64,000 nucleotides of DNA. It comes from CBFHND01 sp965657085. Lineage in GTDB: Bacteria; Pseudomonadota; Alphaproteobacteria; Rhodobacterales; Rhodobacteraceae. Shown in pieces: positions 32,969 through 42,254 of this stretch. The stretch covers positions 1 through 64,000 of the forward strand of contig CBFHND010000017.1 of assembly GCA_965657085.1 (NCBI GenBank), written 5' to 3'. The position numbers were made by a program, and so were the translations under genes. Each line of letters starts with the position of its first letter. Within the stretch, counting starts at the first letter, position 1. The notes below the pieces were generated by a model. It made no database searches and had not been told where the DNA came from. It saw only the letters and a list, made by a program, of their open reading frames with translations.

Positions 32969-34303
32969 ATGATGGACTTGTATGACAGCCAGCGCAGCAT
33001 GCGAAACATGCGCAAGATCGCGATGCAACGCGGCGTGGTGGCTATTCTGGACGTGGGCAGTTCGAAAATCGCCTGTCTGGTGCTGCGTTTTGACGGCAGC
33101 GCGCGCATGGACGAAGGCGGCGAGATCGGATCGCTGGCCGGACAATCGGGGTTCCGCGTGATCGGTGCCGCGACGACCCGGTCGCGCGGCGTCCGCTTTG
33201 GCGAAATTTGCGCCATGGGCGAAACCGAACGCGCCATCAGGACCGCCTTGCAGGCCGCGCAGAAGATGGCGGGCATTCGCGTGGATCACGTTATTGCCTG
33301 CTTTGGCGGAGCCGAGCCGCGCAGCTATGGGCTGGACGCGCAACTGGACCTCGAAGGCGAGGTGGTCACCGAACAGGATGTGGCCCGCGTGCTGTCGCGC
33401 TGCGATGTGCCCGACTACGGCGAGGGCCGCGAGGTGCTGCATGCGCAGCCCGTGAACTTCGCGCTCGACCATCGTTCGGGCCTGAGCGATCCGCGCGGCC
33501 AATTGGGCCACCAGCTGTCGGTGGACATGCACATGCTGACCGTGGATGCCGCCGCCGTGCAGCATCTGGCGCACTGTATCAAACGCTGTGACCTGGAACT
33601 GGCGGGCATCGCCAGCTCGGCCTATGCGTCGGGCATTGCCGCGCTGGTCGAGGATGAACAGGAACTGGGGGCCGCCTGCATCGATCTGGGCGGCGGGTCC
33701 ACTGGTGTGTCGGTCTTTATCAAGAAACACATGATCTATGCCGATGCGGTGCGCATGGGCGGCGATCACGTCACCTCCGATATCTCGATGGGGCTGCAGG
33801 TGCCCATGGCCAACGCCGAACGGATCAAGACATTCTATGGCGGGGTCCATGCCACCGGGATGGACGACCGCGAGATGATCGAGATCGGTGGCGACACGGG
33901 CGACTATGAACACGACCGCCGCACGGCAAGTCGTGCCGAACTGATCGGCATCATGCGCCCGCGTGTCGAAGAGATCTTGGAAGAGGTGCGTGCGCGTCTG
34001 GATGCGGCGGGTTTTGACCACCTGCCAAGCCAGCAGATTGTCCTGACCGGTGGCGGCAGCCAGATCCCCGGCCTTGACGGGTTGGCGTCAAAAATCCTGG
34101 GCCAGCAAGTGCGTCTGGGCCGCCCATTGCGCGTACACGGGCTGCCGCAGGCCGCGACCGGCCCCAGCTTTGCCAGCGCCGTGGGACTGTCTCTCTTTGC
34201 GGCGCATCCACAAGACGAATGGTGGGATTTCGACATTCCCGCCGACCGCTATCCGGCCCGGTCTCTGCGCCGTGCGGTGCGGTGGTTCCGCGACAACTGG
34301 TAA
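32969..34303 (+). CDS. ftsA: Cell division protein FtsA
   Basis: Actin-like ATPase that tethers FtsZ filaments to the membrane. The 444-aa chain has the phosphate loop VAILDVGSSKIACLVL, the AACIDLGGGSTGVSVF motif, and a C-terminal amphipathic helix (RSLRRAVRWFRDNW) that is the membrane anchor. Begins four bases after ftsQ. A second ATG directly follows the first; either gives the same protein but for one Met. Confidence 0.96.
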   Translation: MMDLYDSQRSMRNMRKIAMQRGVVAILDVGSSKIACLVLRFDGSARMDEGGEIGSLAGQSGFRVIGAATTRSRGVRFGEICAMGETERAIRTALQAAQKMAGIRVDHVIACFGGAEPRSYGLDAQLDLEGEVVTEQDVARVLSRCDVPDYGEGREVLHAQPVNFALDHRSGLSDPRGQLGHQLSVDMHMLTVDAAAVQHLAHCIKRCDLELAGIASSAYASGIAALVEDEQELGAACIDLGGGSTGVSVFIKKHMIYADAVRMGGDHVTSDISMGLQVPMANAERIKTFYGGVHATGMDDREMIEIGGDTGDYEHDRRTASRAELIGIMRPRVEEILEEVRARLDAAGFDHLPSQQIVLTGGGSQIPGLDGLASKILGQQVRLGRPLRVHGLPQAATGPSFASAVGLSLFAAHPQDEWWDFDIPADRYPARSLRRAVRWFRDNW

Positions 34304-34457
34304 GAGGTTCAATCGGGGGTTGAGATTCTGCTGCCACAAGAGATTCTCTCCCTCATGGGGCGGGACGGTCCCTTGCGACCACATCATACGGTGTGATCGG
34401 CGAAATCCCGCGTTTTTTGCCCGAAAACAGTCAATATTTTGCGGTCTGTTCCCAGAA

Positions 34458-34485
34458 TTGACGTGACGATTGCGGCCAATACCGA
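34458..34485 (+). promoter_or_regulatory. Candidate ftsZ promoter
   Basis: TTGACG (34458-34463), a 16-bp spacer and TACCGA (34480-34485), in the 247-bp gap between ftsA and ftsZ, predict a start near 34492 and a leader of about 60 nt. Two GATTC (GANTC methylation) sites lie upstream at 34324 and 34342. Confidence 0.45.
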
Positions 34486-34550
34486 TAGGATTGTCGCAAT
34501 TTAGGCACAAAAACACCCGCGAACGCGGATCAGAACAGGCGGACATAGCT

Positions 34551-36203
34551 ATGACATTGAACCTTTCGATGCCCGGTCAGGAAGAACTGAAACCCAAGAT
34601 CACCGTATTTGGTGTTGGCGGGGCAGGCGGCAACGCGGTCAACAACATGATCGAAAAGCAGCTTGATGGCGTTGATTTTGTCGTGGCCAACACGGACGCA
34701 CAGGCGCTGCAGCAATCCAGTGCCAACAGCCGCGTGCAACTGGGCATCAAGGTCACCGAAGGACTGGGTGCGGGCGCGCGGGCGACAGTGGGTGCCGCCG
34801 CGGCCGAGGAAAGCATCGAGCAGATCGTCGACCATCTGGCGGGCGCGCACATGTGTTTCATCACTGCGGGCATGGGCGGGGGCACCGGAACCGGGGCTGC
34901 GCCGATCATCGCACAAGCCGCGCGCGAGCTGGGCGTTCTGACCGTGGGCGTCGTGACAAAGCCGTTCCAGTTTGAAGGCGCAAAGCGGATGCGTCAGGCC
35001 GAAGACGGCGTCGATGCGCTGCAAAAGGTCGTCGACACGCTGATCATCATTCCCAACCAGAACCTGTTCCGGCTGGCCAACGAAAAGACCACCTTCACCG
35101 AAGCGTTCAGCATGGCCGACGATGTGTTGTACCAAGGTGTGAAGGGCGTGACCGACCTGATGGTACGTCCGGGCCTGATCAACCTCGACTTTGCCGATGT
35201 GCGCGCCGTGATGGACGAAATGGGCAAGGCGATGATGGGCACGGGCGAGGCCGATGGCGAAGATCGCGCGATCCAAGCCGCCGAGAAGGCCATTGCCAAC
35301 CCGCTGCTGGACGAAATCAGCCTGCGCGGAGCGAAAGGCGTTCTGATCAACATCACCGGCGCGCACGACCTGACCCTCTTTGAACTGGACGAGGCGGCCA
35401 ACCGCATCCGCGAGGAAGTCGACCCCGAGGCGAACATCATCGTGGGTTCTACCCTCGACACCGCGATGGAAGGCACCATGCGCGTCAGCGTTGTCGCCAC
35501 CGGTATCGATGCCGTGGACGTCCAGAGCGACATTCCGGTGCCACGCCGCTCCATGTCTGCCCCTCTGGCGCAAAGCGTTCCCGCAGCGGCCCCAACTGAG
35601 GCACCTGCCGCAGAGGCAATGCCAGAGGTTGCGCAAACCGAAGTGGCGCAAGCCGCCGAAGAACCTTCGTTGTTCGAGGGGTTGGACGTGCAACAGGCCG
35701 CCGCCGAGGACATGGCCGAGGATATCTTTGCCGGCGAGCAGGAAGCCGACGATCTGCCCCCACCGGCCTACCAGCCGCAGGTTGCAGCCTTTGAACCGCA
35801 GCAGGATGCGCTCGAAGCTGAGCCGGAAACGTTCGTAGCCCCGCGCGCGCCTGCGCCCGGTACCCCGTCGCCAGAAGCGCTGGATCGTTTGCGCGCCGCC
35901 GCCGAGCGTGCCGCACCTGCGCCCGCCGCGCCGGCACAGCCGCAACAGCCTGCTGCTTCCGCAGCGGCGGATCGTCCCCGTTTTGGCATCAACACGCTGA
36001 TCAACCGGATGACGGGTCACGGCGACGGCCAGCAGCCACAAGGTGAACGCGCGGCACCTCAGCCTGCGCGCCAGCAGCCTCCGGTGCAATCCGCACCGGC
36101 GCCCGCGCAAGGGGCGGCCCCGGCGCCACAGCCGACACAGGCCGCCGATCCCGATCAGGAACGGATCGAAATTCCCGCCTTCCTGCGCCGCCAAGCGAAT
36201 TGA
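34551..36203 (+). CDS. ftsZ: Cell division protein FtsZ
   Basis: Tubulin-like GTPase that forms the Z ring. The GTP motif GGGTGTG is at about 109-115 and the T7 loop (NLDFADVRAVM) follows. At 550 aa it is much longer than E. coli FtsZ (383): after the core (about 1-320) comes a roughly 210-residue Ala/Pro/Gln/Glu-rich linker, and then the conserved C-terminal peptide (RIEIPAFLRRQAN) that binds FtsA. Such long linkers are usual in alphaproteobacteria. ATG 34551 has AGGCGGA ahead. Ends at a strong terminator. Confidence 0.97.
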   Translation: MTLNLSMPGQEELKPKITVFGVGGAGGNAVNNMIEKQLDGVDFVVANTDAQALQQSSANSRVQLGIKVTEGLGAGARATVGAAAAEESIEQIVDHLAGAHMCFITAGMGGGTGTGAAPIIAQAARELGVLTVGVVTKPFQFEGAKRMRQAEDGVDALQKVVDTLIIIPNQNLFRLANEKTTFTEAFSMADDVLYQGVKGVTDLMVRPGLINLDFADVRAVMDEMGKAMMGTGEADGEDRAIQAAEKAIANPLLDEISLRGAKGVLINITGAHDLTLFELDEAANRIREEVDPEANIIVGSTLDTAMEGTMRVSVVATGIDAVDVQSDIPVPRRSMSAPLAQSVPAAAPTEAPAAEAMPEVAQTEVAQAAEEPSLFEGLDVQQAAAEDMAEDIFAGEQEADDLPPPAYQPQVAAFEPQQDALEAEPETFVAPRAPAPGTPSPEALDRLRAAAERAAPAPAAPAQPQQPAASAAADRPRFGINTLINRMTGHGDGQQPQGERAAPQPARQQPPVQSAPAPAQGAAPAPQPTQAADPDQERIEIPAFLRRQAN

Positions 36204-36221
36204 CGCCGCGTTACACAACAC

Positions 36222-36256
36222 AAAAAGGGTCGCCTTGGGCGGCCCTTTTTTGTTTT
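36222..36256 (+). terminator. Rho-independent terminator after ftsZ
   Basis: Stem AAGGGTCGCC/GGCGGCCCTT (one G-U pair) with a short loop, followed by TTTTTTGTTTT. It closes the ddl-ftsQ-ftsA-ftsZ transcript and separates it from lpxC. The A-run on the 5' side means it could also act on the other strand. Confidence 0.9.
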
Positions 36257-36396
36257 GGATCATAGGCTTACGCGAGCGTTAGCGTTATCTTGCCGATGCT
36301 GAAACGCCATGTTTCATAACGTTGCAAAGATTGAGTTGTGACAAGCCCCTGCGCCACGTACCTCTACTGCAACAAAAACAAACATGCGGTGCCTTC

Positions 36397-37320
36397 GTGC
36401 AGACGACCTTGAAATCTCCGATCAGCTTTGCTGGCACTGGCCTTCATTCCGGCCAGCCTGCGACGCTGACTTTGCGCCCGGCGATGGCCGAGCACGGGAT
36501 CTGGTTTGTGCGCACCGATATTTCCACGGGCGATCGCATGGTCCCTGCACGCTGGGACGTGGTCAACCGCTCGCCGCTGTGCACCAAGTTGCAAAACGCG
36601 GCTGGCGTGACCGTATCCACGGTCGAACATGTGATGGCGGCCCTCGCAGGTTGCGGCGTGCACAACGCCCTGATTGAAATCGATGGTCCCGAAGTGCCGA
36701 TCCTTGATGGATCCGCCGTGCCCTTCGTGCGTGGGATCATGCAACGCGGCGTGCGCAGGCTTGCCGCGCCTGTGCGCGCTTTCGAGATCATGAAAGAAGT
36801 GTCCGTCTCCGAAGGGGATGCCCGCGCAACGTTTGCGCCTTCCCACGAGATGCGTATCGATTTTCAGATCGATTTCTCGGACGCTGCAATTGGCCGTCAG
36901 GCATTGTCACTGAACATGGCGAACGGCAGCTTTGCCCGCGAATTGAGCGACAGCCGCACCTTCTGCCGCCAGGCGGATGTGACCGCGATGCAGGCCAATG
37001 GCCTGGCCCTGGGCGGTGCGCCCGGCAAGAACGCGGTGGTATTTGACGGTGACAAGGTTTTGAGCCCCGGTGGTCTGCGTCATGCGGACGAACCCGTGCG
37101 CCACAAGATGCTGGATGCGCTGGGGGATCTGGCGCTGGCCGGTGCGCCGCTGATCGGACATTACACCGGTGTGCGTGCGGGTCATTCGCTGACCAACACC
37201 TTGTTGCGCAAGGTTTTTGCCACGCCGGACGCGGTGCGCATGATCGTGTGCGATGAAATCCAGGCCTCCCGCCTGCCGGGCTATGGCCTGCATTGGGATG
37301 AAATTCCCCAGGTTGCCTGA
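36397..37320 (+). CDS. lpxC: UDP-3-O-acyl-N-acetylglucosamine deacetylase
   Basis: Zinc deacetylase for the committed step of lipid A synthesis. The 307-aa chain starts with the family pattern QTTLKSPISFAGTGLHSG, has STVEHVMAALAGCG (first zinc His) and RHKMLDALGDLALAG (second zinc His and Asp). GTG 36397 is chosen because relatives begin there and earlier in-frame codons are TTG without ribosome sites; even so, no clear ribosome site precedes it. Has its own upstream region after the ftsZ terminator. Confidence 0.95.
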   Translation: MQTTLKSPISFAGTGLHSGQPATLTLRPAMAEHGIWFVRTDISTGDRMVPARWDVVNRSPLCTKLQNAAGVTVSTVEHVMAALAGCGVHNALIEIDGPEVPILDGSAVPFVRGIMQRGVRRLAAPVRAFEIMKEVSVSEGDARATFAPSHEMRIDFQIDFSDAAIGRQALSLNMANGSFARELSDSRTFCRQADVTAMQANGLALGGAPGKNAVVFDGDKVLSPGGLRHADEPVRHKMLDALGDLALAGAPLIGHYTGVRAGHSLTNTLLRKVFATPDAVRMIVCDEIQASRLPGYGLHWDEIPQVA

Positions 37321-37443
37321 CCTTCTGACGTCATTCTGATACCGCAGGGGCGCAAAGGGCGTTTTGCACCACAAATTAATGTGCTAGAGACGTCCTAATA
37401 AGCCCTCGAACGGGCGGTGTGAAAGCTGTGAGGATGGCAAGAC

Positions 37444-38325
37444 ATGACCATCGGCAAAGCGCGTAAGATGCGTGGATCCCGGGCCTTGGGGGCATTGGCC
37501 GTCGTTGCCATGCTGGCAGCTTGTGGTGATGGGCGCGATCGCCCAACCAACGGCAGTCTTTTCAATCCGCAGGAAATCCCGCTGGAGACCTATACCGCGC
37601 AGCAGATTTTCGAGCGGGGTGAATACGAATTGGAGCGGCGCAAGCCGGATCAGGCAGCGTTTTATTTCTCCGAGATCGAGCGGCTTTATCCCTATTCCGA
37701 CTGGGCCAAGCGTGCCTTGATCATGCAGGCGTTTTCCTATCACCGCGACAAGGATTACCCCAACAGCCGGTCCGCCGCGCAACGTTTCATCGATTTCTAT
37801 CCCGATGACGATGATGCGGCCTATGCGCAATATCTTCTGGCGCTCAGCTACTATGACCAGATCGACGAAGTGGGCCGCGATCAGGGTCTGACCTTTCAGG
37901 CGCTGCAATCGCTGCGCGATGTGATTGAACGGTACCCGGACAGCGACTATGCCAAATCGTCGATTCTGAAGTTCGACCTCGCCTTTGACCACCTGGCGGG
38001 CAAGGAAATGGAAATTGGGCGCTATTATCTGAAGCGGGAACACTATGGTGCTGCGATCAATCGATTCCGCGTGGTGGTCGAGGATTTCCAGACCACCAGT
38101 CACACCGCCGAGGCGTTGCACCGGCTGGTCGAGGCCTATCTTTCGCTGGGCCTGACCGACGAGGCGCAGACCGCTGGTGCTATTCTTGGCTATAACTACC
38201 GCTCCACCGATTGGTACGAAGACAGTTACAAATTGCTGACCGGGCGCGGACTTGAGCTTGAGGCGGCAGGGGACGGATGGCTGCGGCAGATCTATCGCCA
38301 GATGATCCAGGGCCGCTGGCTGTAA
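37444..38325 (+). CDS. bamD: Outer-membrane assembly lipoprotein BamD
   Basis: TPR lipoprotein of the BAM complex that inserts beta-barrel proteins in the outer membrane. The 293 aa begin with a lipoprotein signal (lipobox LAAC, Cys27) and carry about five TPR units (QQIFERGEYELERRKPDQAAFYFSEIERLYPYSDWAKRA and following). No Asp directly after the Cys, consistent with outer-membrane sorting. Start has GAGGATGGCAAG upstream. Confidence 0.94.
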   Translation: MTIGKARKMRGSRALGALAVVAMLAACGDGRDRPTNGSLFNPQEIPLETYTAQQIFERGEYELERRKPDQAAFYFSEIERLYPYSDWAKRALIMQAFSYHRDKDYPNSRSAAQRFIDFYPDDDDAAYAQYLLALSYYDQIDEVGRDQGLTFQALQSLRDVIERYPDSDYAKSSILKFDLAFDHLAGKEMEIGRYYLKREHYGAAINRFRVVVEDFQTTSHTAEALHRLVEAYLSLGLTDEAQTAGAILGYNYRSTDWYEDSYKLLTGRGLELEAAGDGWLRQIYRQMIQGRWL

Positions 38326-38361
38326 TCTCGGTGCGGGCCACCGACCTCTCTGGGTAAACGG

Positions 38362-40011
38362 ATGCTGCGCGGGCTTGATATCTCGGACATGCTGATCATC
38401 GACCGGCTGGAACTTGCGTTTCAGCCTGGTCTGAACGTGCTGACCGGGGAAACTGGGGCGGGCAAGTCGATCTTGCTGGATTCGCTTGGTTTCGTGCTGG
38501 GATGGCGCGGGCGGGCCGATCTGGTTCGGCAGGGTGCGGCACAGGGCGAGGTCACTGCGTGGTTCGATCTGGACGCGGATCACCCGGCTCATGCAGTTCT
38601 GGAAGAGGCAGGCTTGCCCGGCGGCGCGGAGTTGATTCTGCGGCGCATCAACACGGCTGACGGGCGCAAGACGGCATGGGTCAATGACCGGCGCTGTTCG
38701 GGCGAGGTGCTGCGCGCGCTGTCTGAAACTCTGGTGGAACTGCACGGTCAGCATGATGATCGGGGGCTTTTGAACCCGCGCGGGCACCGCGACATATTGG
38801 ATGCGTTTGGCGCGCTGGACGGTGCGCGGGCCAAGGTGCGCAAGGCCTGGACCACACAAGGCAAGGCGCGCAAGGCTTTGGACGCCGCAGAGGCGGGCAT
38901 GGAGGCGATCCGTGCCGAAGAGGAATTTCTGCGCCATGCGGTGAGCGAGCTTGACGTGCTGGCCCCTGAGCCCGGCGAAGAAGCACAATTGGACACCAAA
39001 CGGCGGCTGATGCAAGCGGCTGAGCGCATCCGCGATGATGTGGTCAAGGCCTATGATGCACTCGGGTACGACGGCGCCGAAGGGGCCATGAGCAATGCCA
39101 TGCGCTGGCTCGACGGGGCCGCCGACAAGGCCGAAGGCACGCTTGAAGCACCCTTGGCCGCATTGGGCCGCGCGATGGTGGAACTGGACGATGCGCAGTC
39201 GGGCATCGTCGCGGCCATCGACGGACTGTCGTTCAATCCCGTTGATCTGGAAGACGCCGAAGAACGCCTTTTCGCCATCCGCGCACTGGCCCGCAAACAT
39301 GATGTGGCCCCCGACGATCTGGCGGCATTCGCGGACACCCTGCGCGCCAAGCTGGCGGCGCTGGATGCAGGCGACGCCGATCTGGCCGAATTGCGTCGTA
39401 GCCTGTCGGAGGCCGAAGCCGCCTATGCCAAGGCCGCTGATGCGCTGAGTGCGGCGCGCACCAAACACGCCAAGGCATTGGACAAGGCCGTAAGCGCCGA
39501 ACTTGCCCCGCTCAAGATGGAGCGGGCGGTGTTCGAGACGCAAGTGACCCGCGATACCCCCGGCCCTGAGGGGCAGGACGCGGTGGCCTTTACCGTGGCC
39601 ACCAACCCCGGTGCACCTGCCGGGCCGCTCAACAAGATCGCTTCGGGCGGTGAACTCAGCCGCTTCCTGCTGGCGCTGAAAGTGTGCCTGGCGGGCGGGC
39701 AGGCGGGGCTGACCATGATCTTTGACGAGATCGACCGGGGCGTGGGCGGGGCCACTGCCGATGCCGTGGGCCGTCGCCTTGCCGCATTGGCCGAGGGCGG
39801 GCAGGTTCTGGTCGTGACCCATTCGCCGCAGGTCGCCGCGCTTGGCGCGCATCACTGGCGGGTGGAAAAACAGGTGGCGCAGGGCATGACCACGTCGAAT
39901 GTGGTGCCACTGGCGCCCGATGCCCGCGTGGACGAGATTGCGCGCATGTTGGCAGGTGACACCATCACCGACGCGGCCCGTGGTGCCGCGCGTGAGCTTT
40001 TGGGCACCTGA
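38362..40011 (+). CDS. recN: DNA repair protein RecN
   Basis: SMC-like ATPase that assists double-strand-break repair. The 549-aa chain has Walker A GETGAGKSILLDSLG (Lys35), a central coiled-coil region, the ABC signature ASGGELSRFLLALK and Walker B LTMIFDEIDRGVGG. It lies 36 bases after bamD, an order common in alphaproteobacteria. Confidence 0.96.
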   Translation: MLRGLDISDMLIIDRLELAFQPGLNVLTGETGAGKSILLDSLGFVLGWRGRADLVRQGAAQGEVTAWFDLDADHPAHAVLEEAGLPGGAELILRRINTADGRKTAWVNDRRCSGEVLRALSETLVELHGQHDDRGLLNPRGHRDILDAFGALDGARAKVRKAWTTQGKARKALDAAEAGMEAIRAEEEFLRHAVSELDVLAPEPGEEAQLDTKRRLMQAAERIRDDVVKAYDALGYDGAEGAMSNAMRWLDGAADKAEGTLEAPLAALGRAMVELDDAQSGIVAAIDGLSFNPVDLEDAEERLFAIRALARKHDVAPDDLAAFADTLRAKLAALDAGDADLAELRRSLSEAEAAYAKAADALSAARTKHAKALDKAVSAELAPLKMERAVFETQVTRDTPGPEGQDAVAFTVATNPGAPAGPLNKIASGGELSRFLLALKVCLAGGQAGLTMIFDEIDRGVGGATADAVGRRLAALAEGGQVLVVTHSPQVAALGAHHWRVEKQVAQGMTTSNVVPLAPDARVDEIARMLAGDTITDAARGAARELLGT

Positions 40012-40122
40012 CCCGCGCGCGTTGACAGTCTGTTGAAAGCAATTGGGGTTTTCGCGGCCTGCGCACTGGCTTAGACAGACAAGGGTGCACACCCCGCCAC
40101 AGCAGGCCAAAGCCCACGCGCC

Positions 40123-41811
40123 ATGTCCGACCCACGCCCCTCCATCTATCGCCAGCAGCTTGATCAGGCTGTTACGGCCTGCAAGGGCGGCTGGAAGGTG
40201 CTGCGCCAGCAAGGACCAAGCCAGATACAGTTCTGGTTCATCGCCTTGGCCATCGGTATCGCCGCCGGGTTTGCCGCCCTGTTTTTTCGCAAGGGAATCG
40301 AAGCGTTACAGGCCTATCTTTATGGAACAGATGATGTGCAGCTGCTGCACAGTTTCGCCCAATCCCTGCCGTGGTACCTGATCCTGCTGATCCCCATTGC
40401 AGGCGGATTGCTGGTGGGGCTTATCCTGCACAATTTCACCAGTGACGGGCGTGTGCGCAGCGTCGCGGACGTGATCGAAGGTGCCGCCCTGCGCGATGGC
40501 CGGGTCGAAACCCGCGCCGGGGTTGCATCGGCGCTGGCGTCGTTCATTACCCTGTCCTCGGGCGGGTCATCGGGCCGGGAAGGGCCGGTGGTTCACATGG
40601 CGGCCGTGATCTCGACCAAGGTGTGCCGCCTGATCAAGGCCGATGGCGTCACGGGCCGCGATTTGCTGGGCTGTGCCGTCGCGGCAGCCGTCTCCGCCAG
40701 CTTTAACGCGCCCATCGCCGGGGCGCTTTTCGCGCTTGAAGTGGTGTTGCGCCACTTTGCGGTCCACGCCTTTGCACCCATCGTGATCGCCTCGGCGGCG
40801 GGCACCGTCATCAACCGGCTTGAATTCGGCGGGCTGACGGAGTTCCGGCTCGCTGAACCTGAAATGCTGCAATTCCATGTCGAATTGCCCGCCTATCTGA
40901 TGCTGGGGCTGGTCAGCGGCTTGGTGGCCGTGGTGCTGATGCGCGCGATCTTCTGGGCTGATGACATCGGCACCCATGTGCAGGAACGCACCGGATTACC
41001 GCGCTGGCTGCGCCCGGCGGTGGCCGGGGCGATGCTGGGCGGTTTGGCGATCTGGTATCCGCATATCATCGGCGTTGGTTACGAGACGACGTCGCTGGCC
41101 CTGACAGGTGCGCTGGGTCTGCACGACGTGATGGTCTTTGCCATTCTCAAGGTCATCGCGGTGGCGATCACCATGGCCGGGCGCATGGGAGGCGGGGTGT
41201 TTTCACCGGCCCTGATGGTTGGCGCGCTGACGGGGCTTGGCTTTGGGCTGGTCGCAACCGGCGTCTTTCCCGACGTGTCGGGGTCTGTCACGCTTTATGC
41301 CCTGGCGGGCATGGGGGCGGTGGCAGCCGCTGTTCTGGGCGCGCCCATTTCCACGACCTTGATCGTGTTCGAATTGACCGGAGACTGGCAGACAGGGCTT
41401 GCGGTGATGGTCTCGGTGTCGCTTAGCACCGCGCTGGCCTCGCGGCTGGTGGATCGCAGTTTCTTCCTGACGCAGCTTGAGCGGCGTGGCGTGCATCTGG
41501 CGGCGGGGCCGCAGGCGTACCTTTTGTCGATGTTCCGGGTCGCCGGGGTCATGCGCGCCATGGACGATCCGCGCGCAGCCGATGAACAGGCCTGTTGGGA
41601 AATGATCGGTGACGGAATTTACGTGGACGGCAACGCCACGCTCGAGGCGGCGATGCCCATTTTCGACCGGGGATCGGTGCCATTTATCCCGGTGGTCACC
41701 CTTGGCGGCGAAGACAGCCCACCCGAACTTTGGGGCGCGCTGTTTCATGTCGATGCCTTGAAAGCCTACAACCGAGCGTTGGCAGAGACCGCCGCCGAAG
41801 AGCACTCGTGA
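40123..41811 (+). CDS. ClC-family chloride channel/transporter
   Basis: A 562-aa inner-membrane ClC protein with about 16-18 helices. The filter motifs are present: SSGGSSGREGPVVHM (gating Glu153, the GREGP motif), FNAPIAGALFALE and GGVFSPALMVGALTGL. The retained gating Glu fits a Cl-/H+ exchanger or gated channel. The C-terminal 100 residues look like a partial CBS region (GIYVDGNATLEAAMPIFDRGSVPFIPVV). Stands alone, 112 bp after recN. Confidence 0.93.
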   Translation: MSDPRPSIYRQQLDQAVTACKGGWKVLRQQGPSQIQFWFIALAIGIAAGFAALFFRKGIEALQAYLYGTDDVQLLHSFAQSLPWYLILLIPIAGGLLVGLILHNFTSDGRVRSVADVIEGAALRDGRVETRAGVASALASFITLSSGGSSGREGPVVHMAAVISTKVCRLIKADGVTGRDLLGCAVAAAVSASFNAPIAGALFALEVVLRHFAVHAFAPIVIASAAGTVINRLEFGGLTEFRLAEPEMLQFHVELPAYLMLGLVSGLVAVVLMRAIFWADDIGTHVQERTGLPRWLRPAVAGAMLGGLAIWYPHIIGVGYETTSLALTGALGLHDVMVFAILKVIAVAITMAGRMGGGVFSPALMVGALTGLGFGLVATGVFPDVSGSVTLYALAGMGAVAAAVLGAPISTTLIVFELTGDWQTGLAVMVSVSLSTALASRLVDRSFFLTQLERRGVHLAAGPQAYLLSMFRVAGVMRAMDDPRAADEQACWEMIGDGIYVDGNATLEAAMPIFDRGSVPFIPVVTLGGEDSPPELWGALFHVDALKAYNRALAETAAEEHS

Positions 41812-41814
41812 TCC

Positions 41815-42159
41815 CTAGATCTGTTCGACCTTGATCAAATCGCCTGCGTAAAAGGCCAGATGGTCCTTGATCCGCGCCACACCGTCTTTCGGCGTTTCAT
41901 AGCTCCAGACCGCGTTTTCCAATGTCGTTGATTTGGTCACGACCGAAAAATACGTGGCATCGCCCTTGTGTGGGCAATGGCTGGATTTGTCGGACGCATC
42001 GAGGAACGCCATGGCGATATCGCTGCGGGGGAAATAGATCACCGGGGCATACTCGCCTTCGCTCAGTTCAAGCGCGCGGTCGCTTTCGCCCAGAACGGCG
42101 CCACCGGCGCGGACGGACCATTTGCCCGGAGCGTTGCGAATTTTGATGTGGTCAGCCAT
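41815..42159 (-). CDS. DUF427 family protein
   Basis: A 114-aa cytoplasmic protein matching DUF427 in length and in the motifs PVIYFPRSDIAMAFL and SHCPHKGDATYFSV, with the C-terminal VWSYETPKD segment. Biochemical role unknown for the family. It is convergent with the ClC gene, three bases apart. Confidence 0.85.
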   Translation of the reverse strand: MADHIKIRNAPGKWSVRAGGAVLGESDRALELSEGEYAPVIYFPRSDIAMAFLDASDKSSHCPHKGDATYFSVVTKSTTLENAVWSYETPKDGVARIKDHLAFYAGDLIKVEQI

Positions 42160-42254
42160 AAGCCTGCCCCCCTTGATCTTGCCATGTGTGACGTGATGAA
42201 GGGGCGTTGTAGCAGGTCCGTGACGCCAAGGCCATGGGAGCGTTTGACACGGTC

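Noticed and set aside
37384..40212. 942-aa open frame antisense to bamD and recN
   Set aside because: It lies wholly opposite two well-supported genes, is rich in Arg/His/Gly as expected for a shadow frame in GC-rich DNA, and has no recognisable domain.
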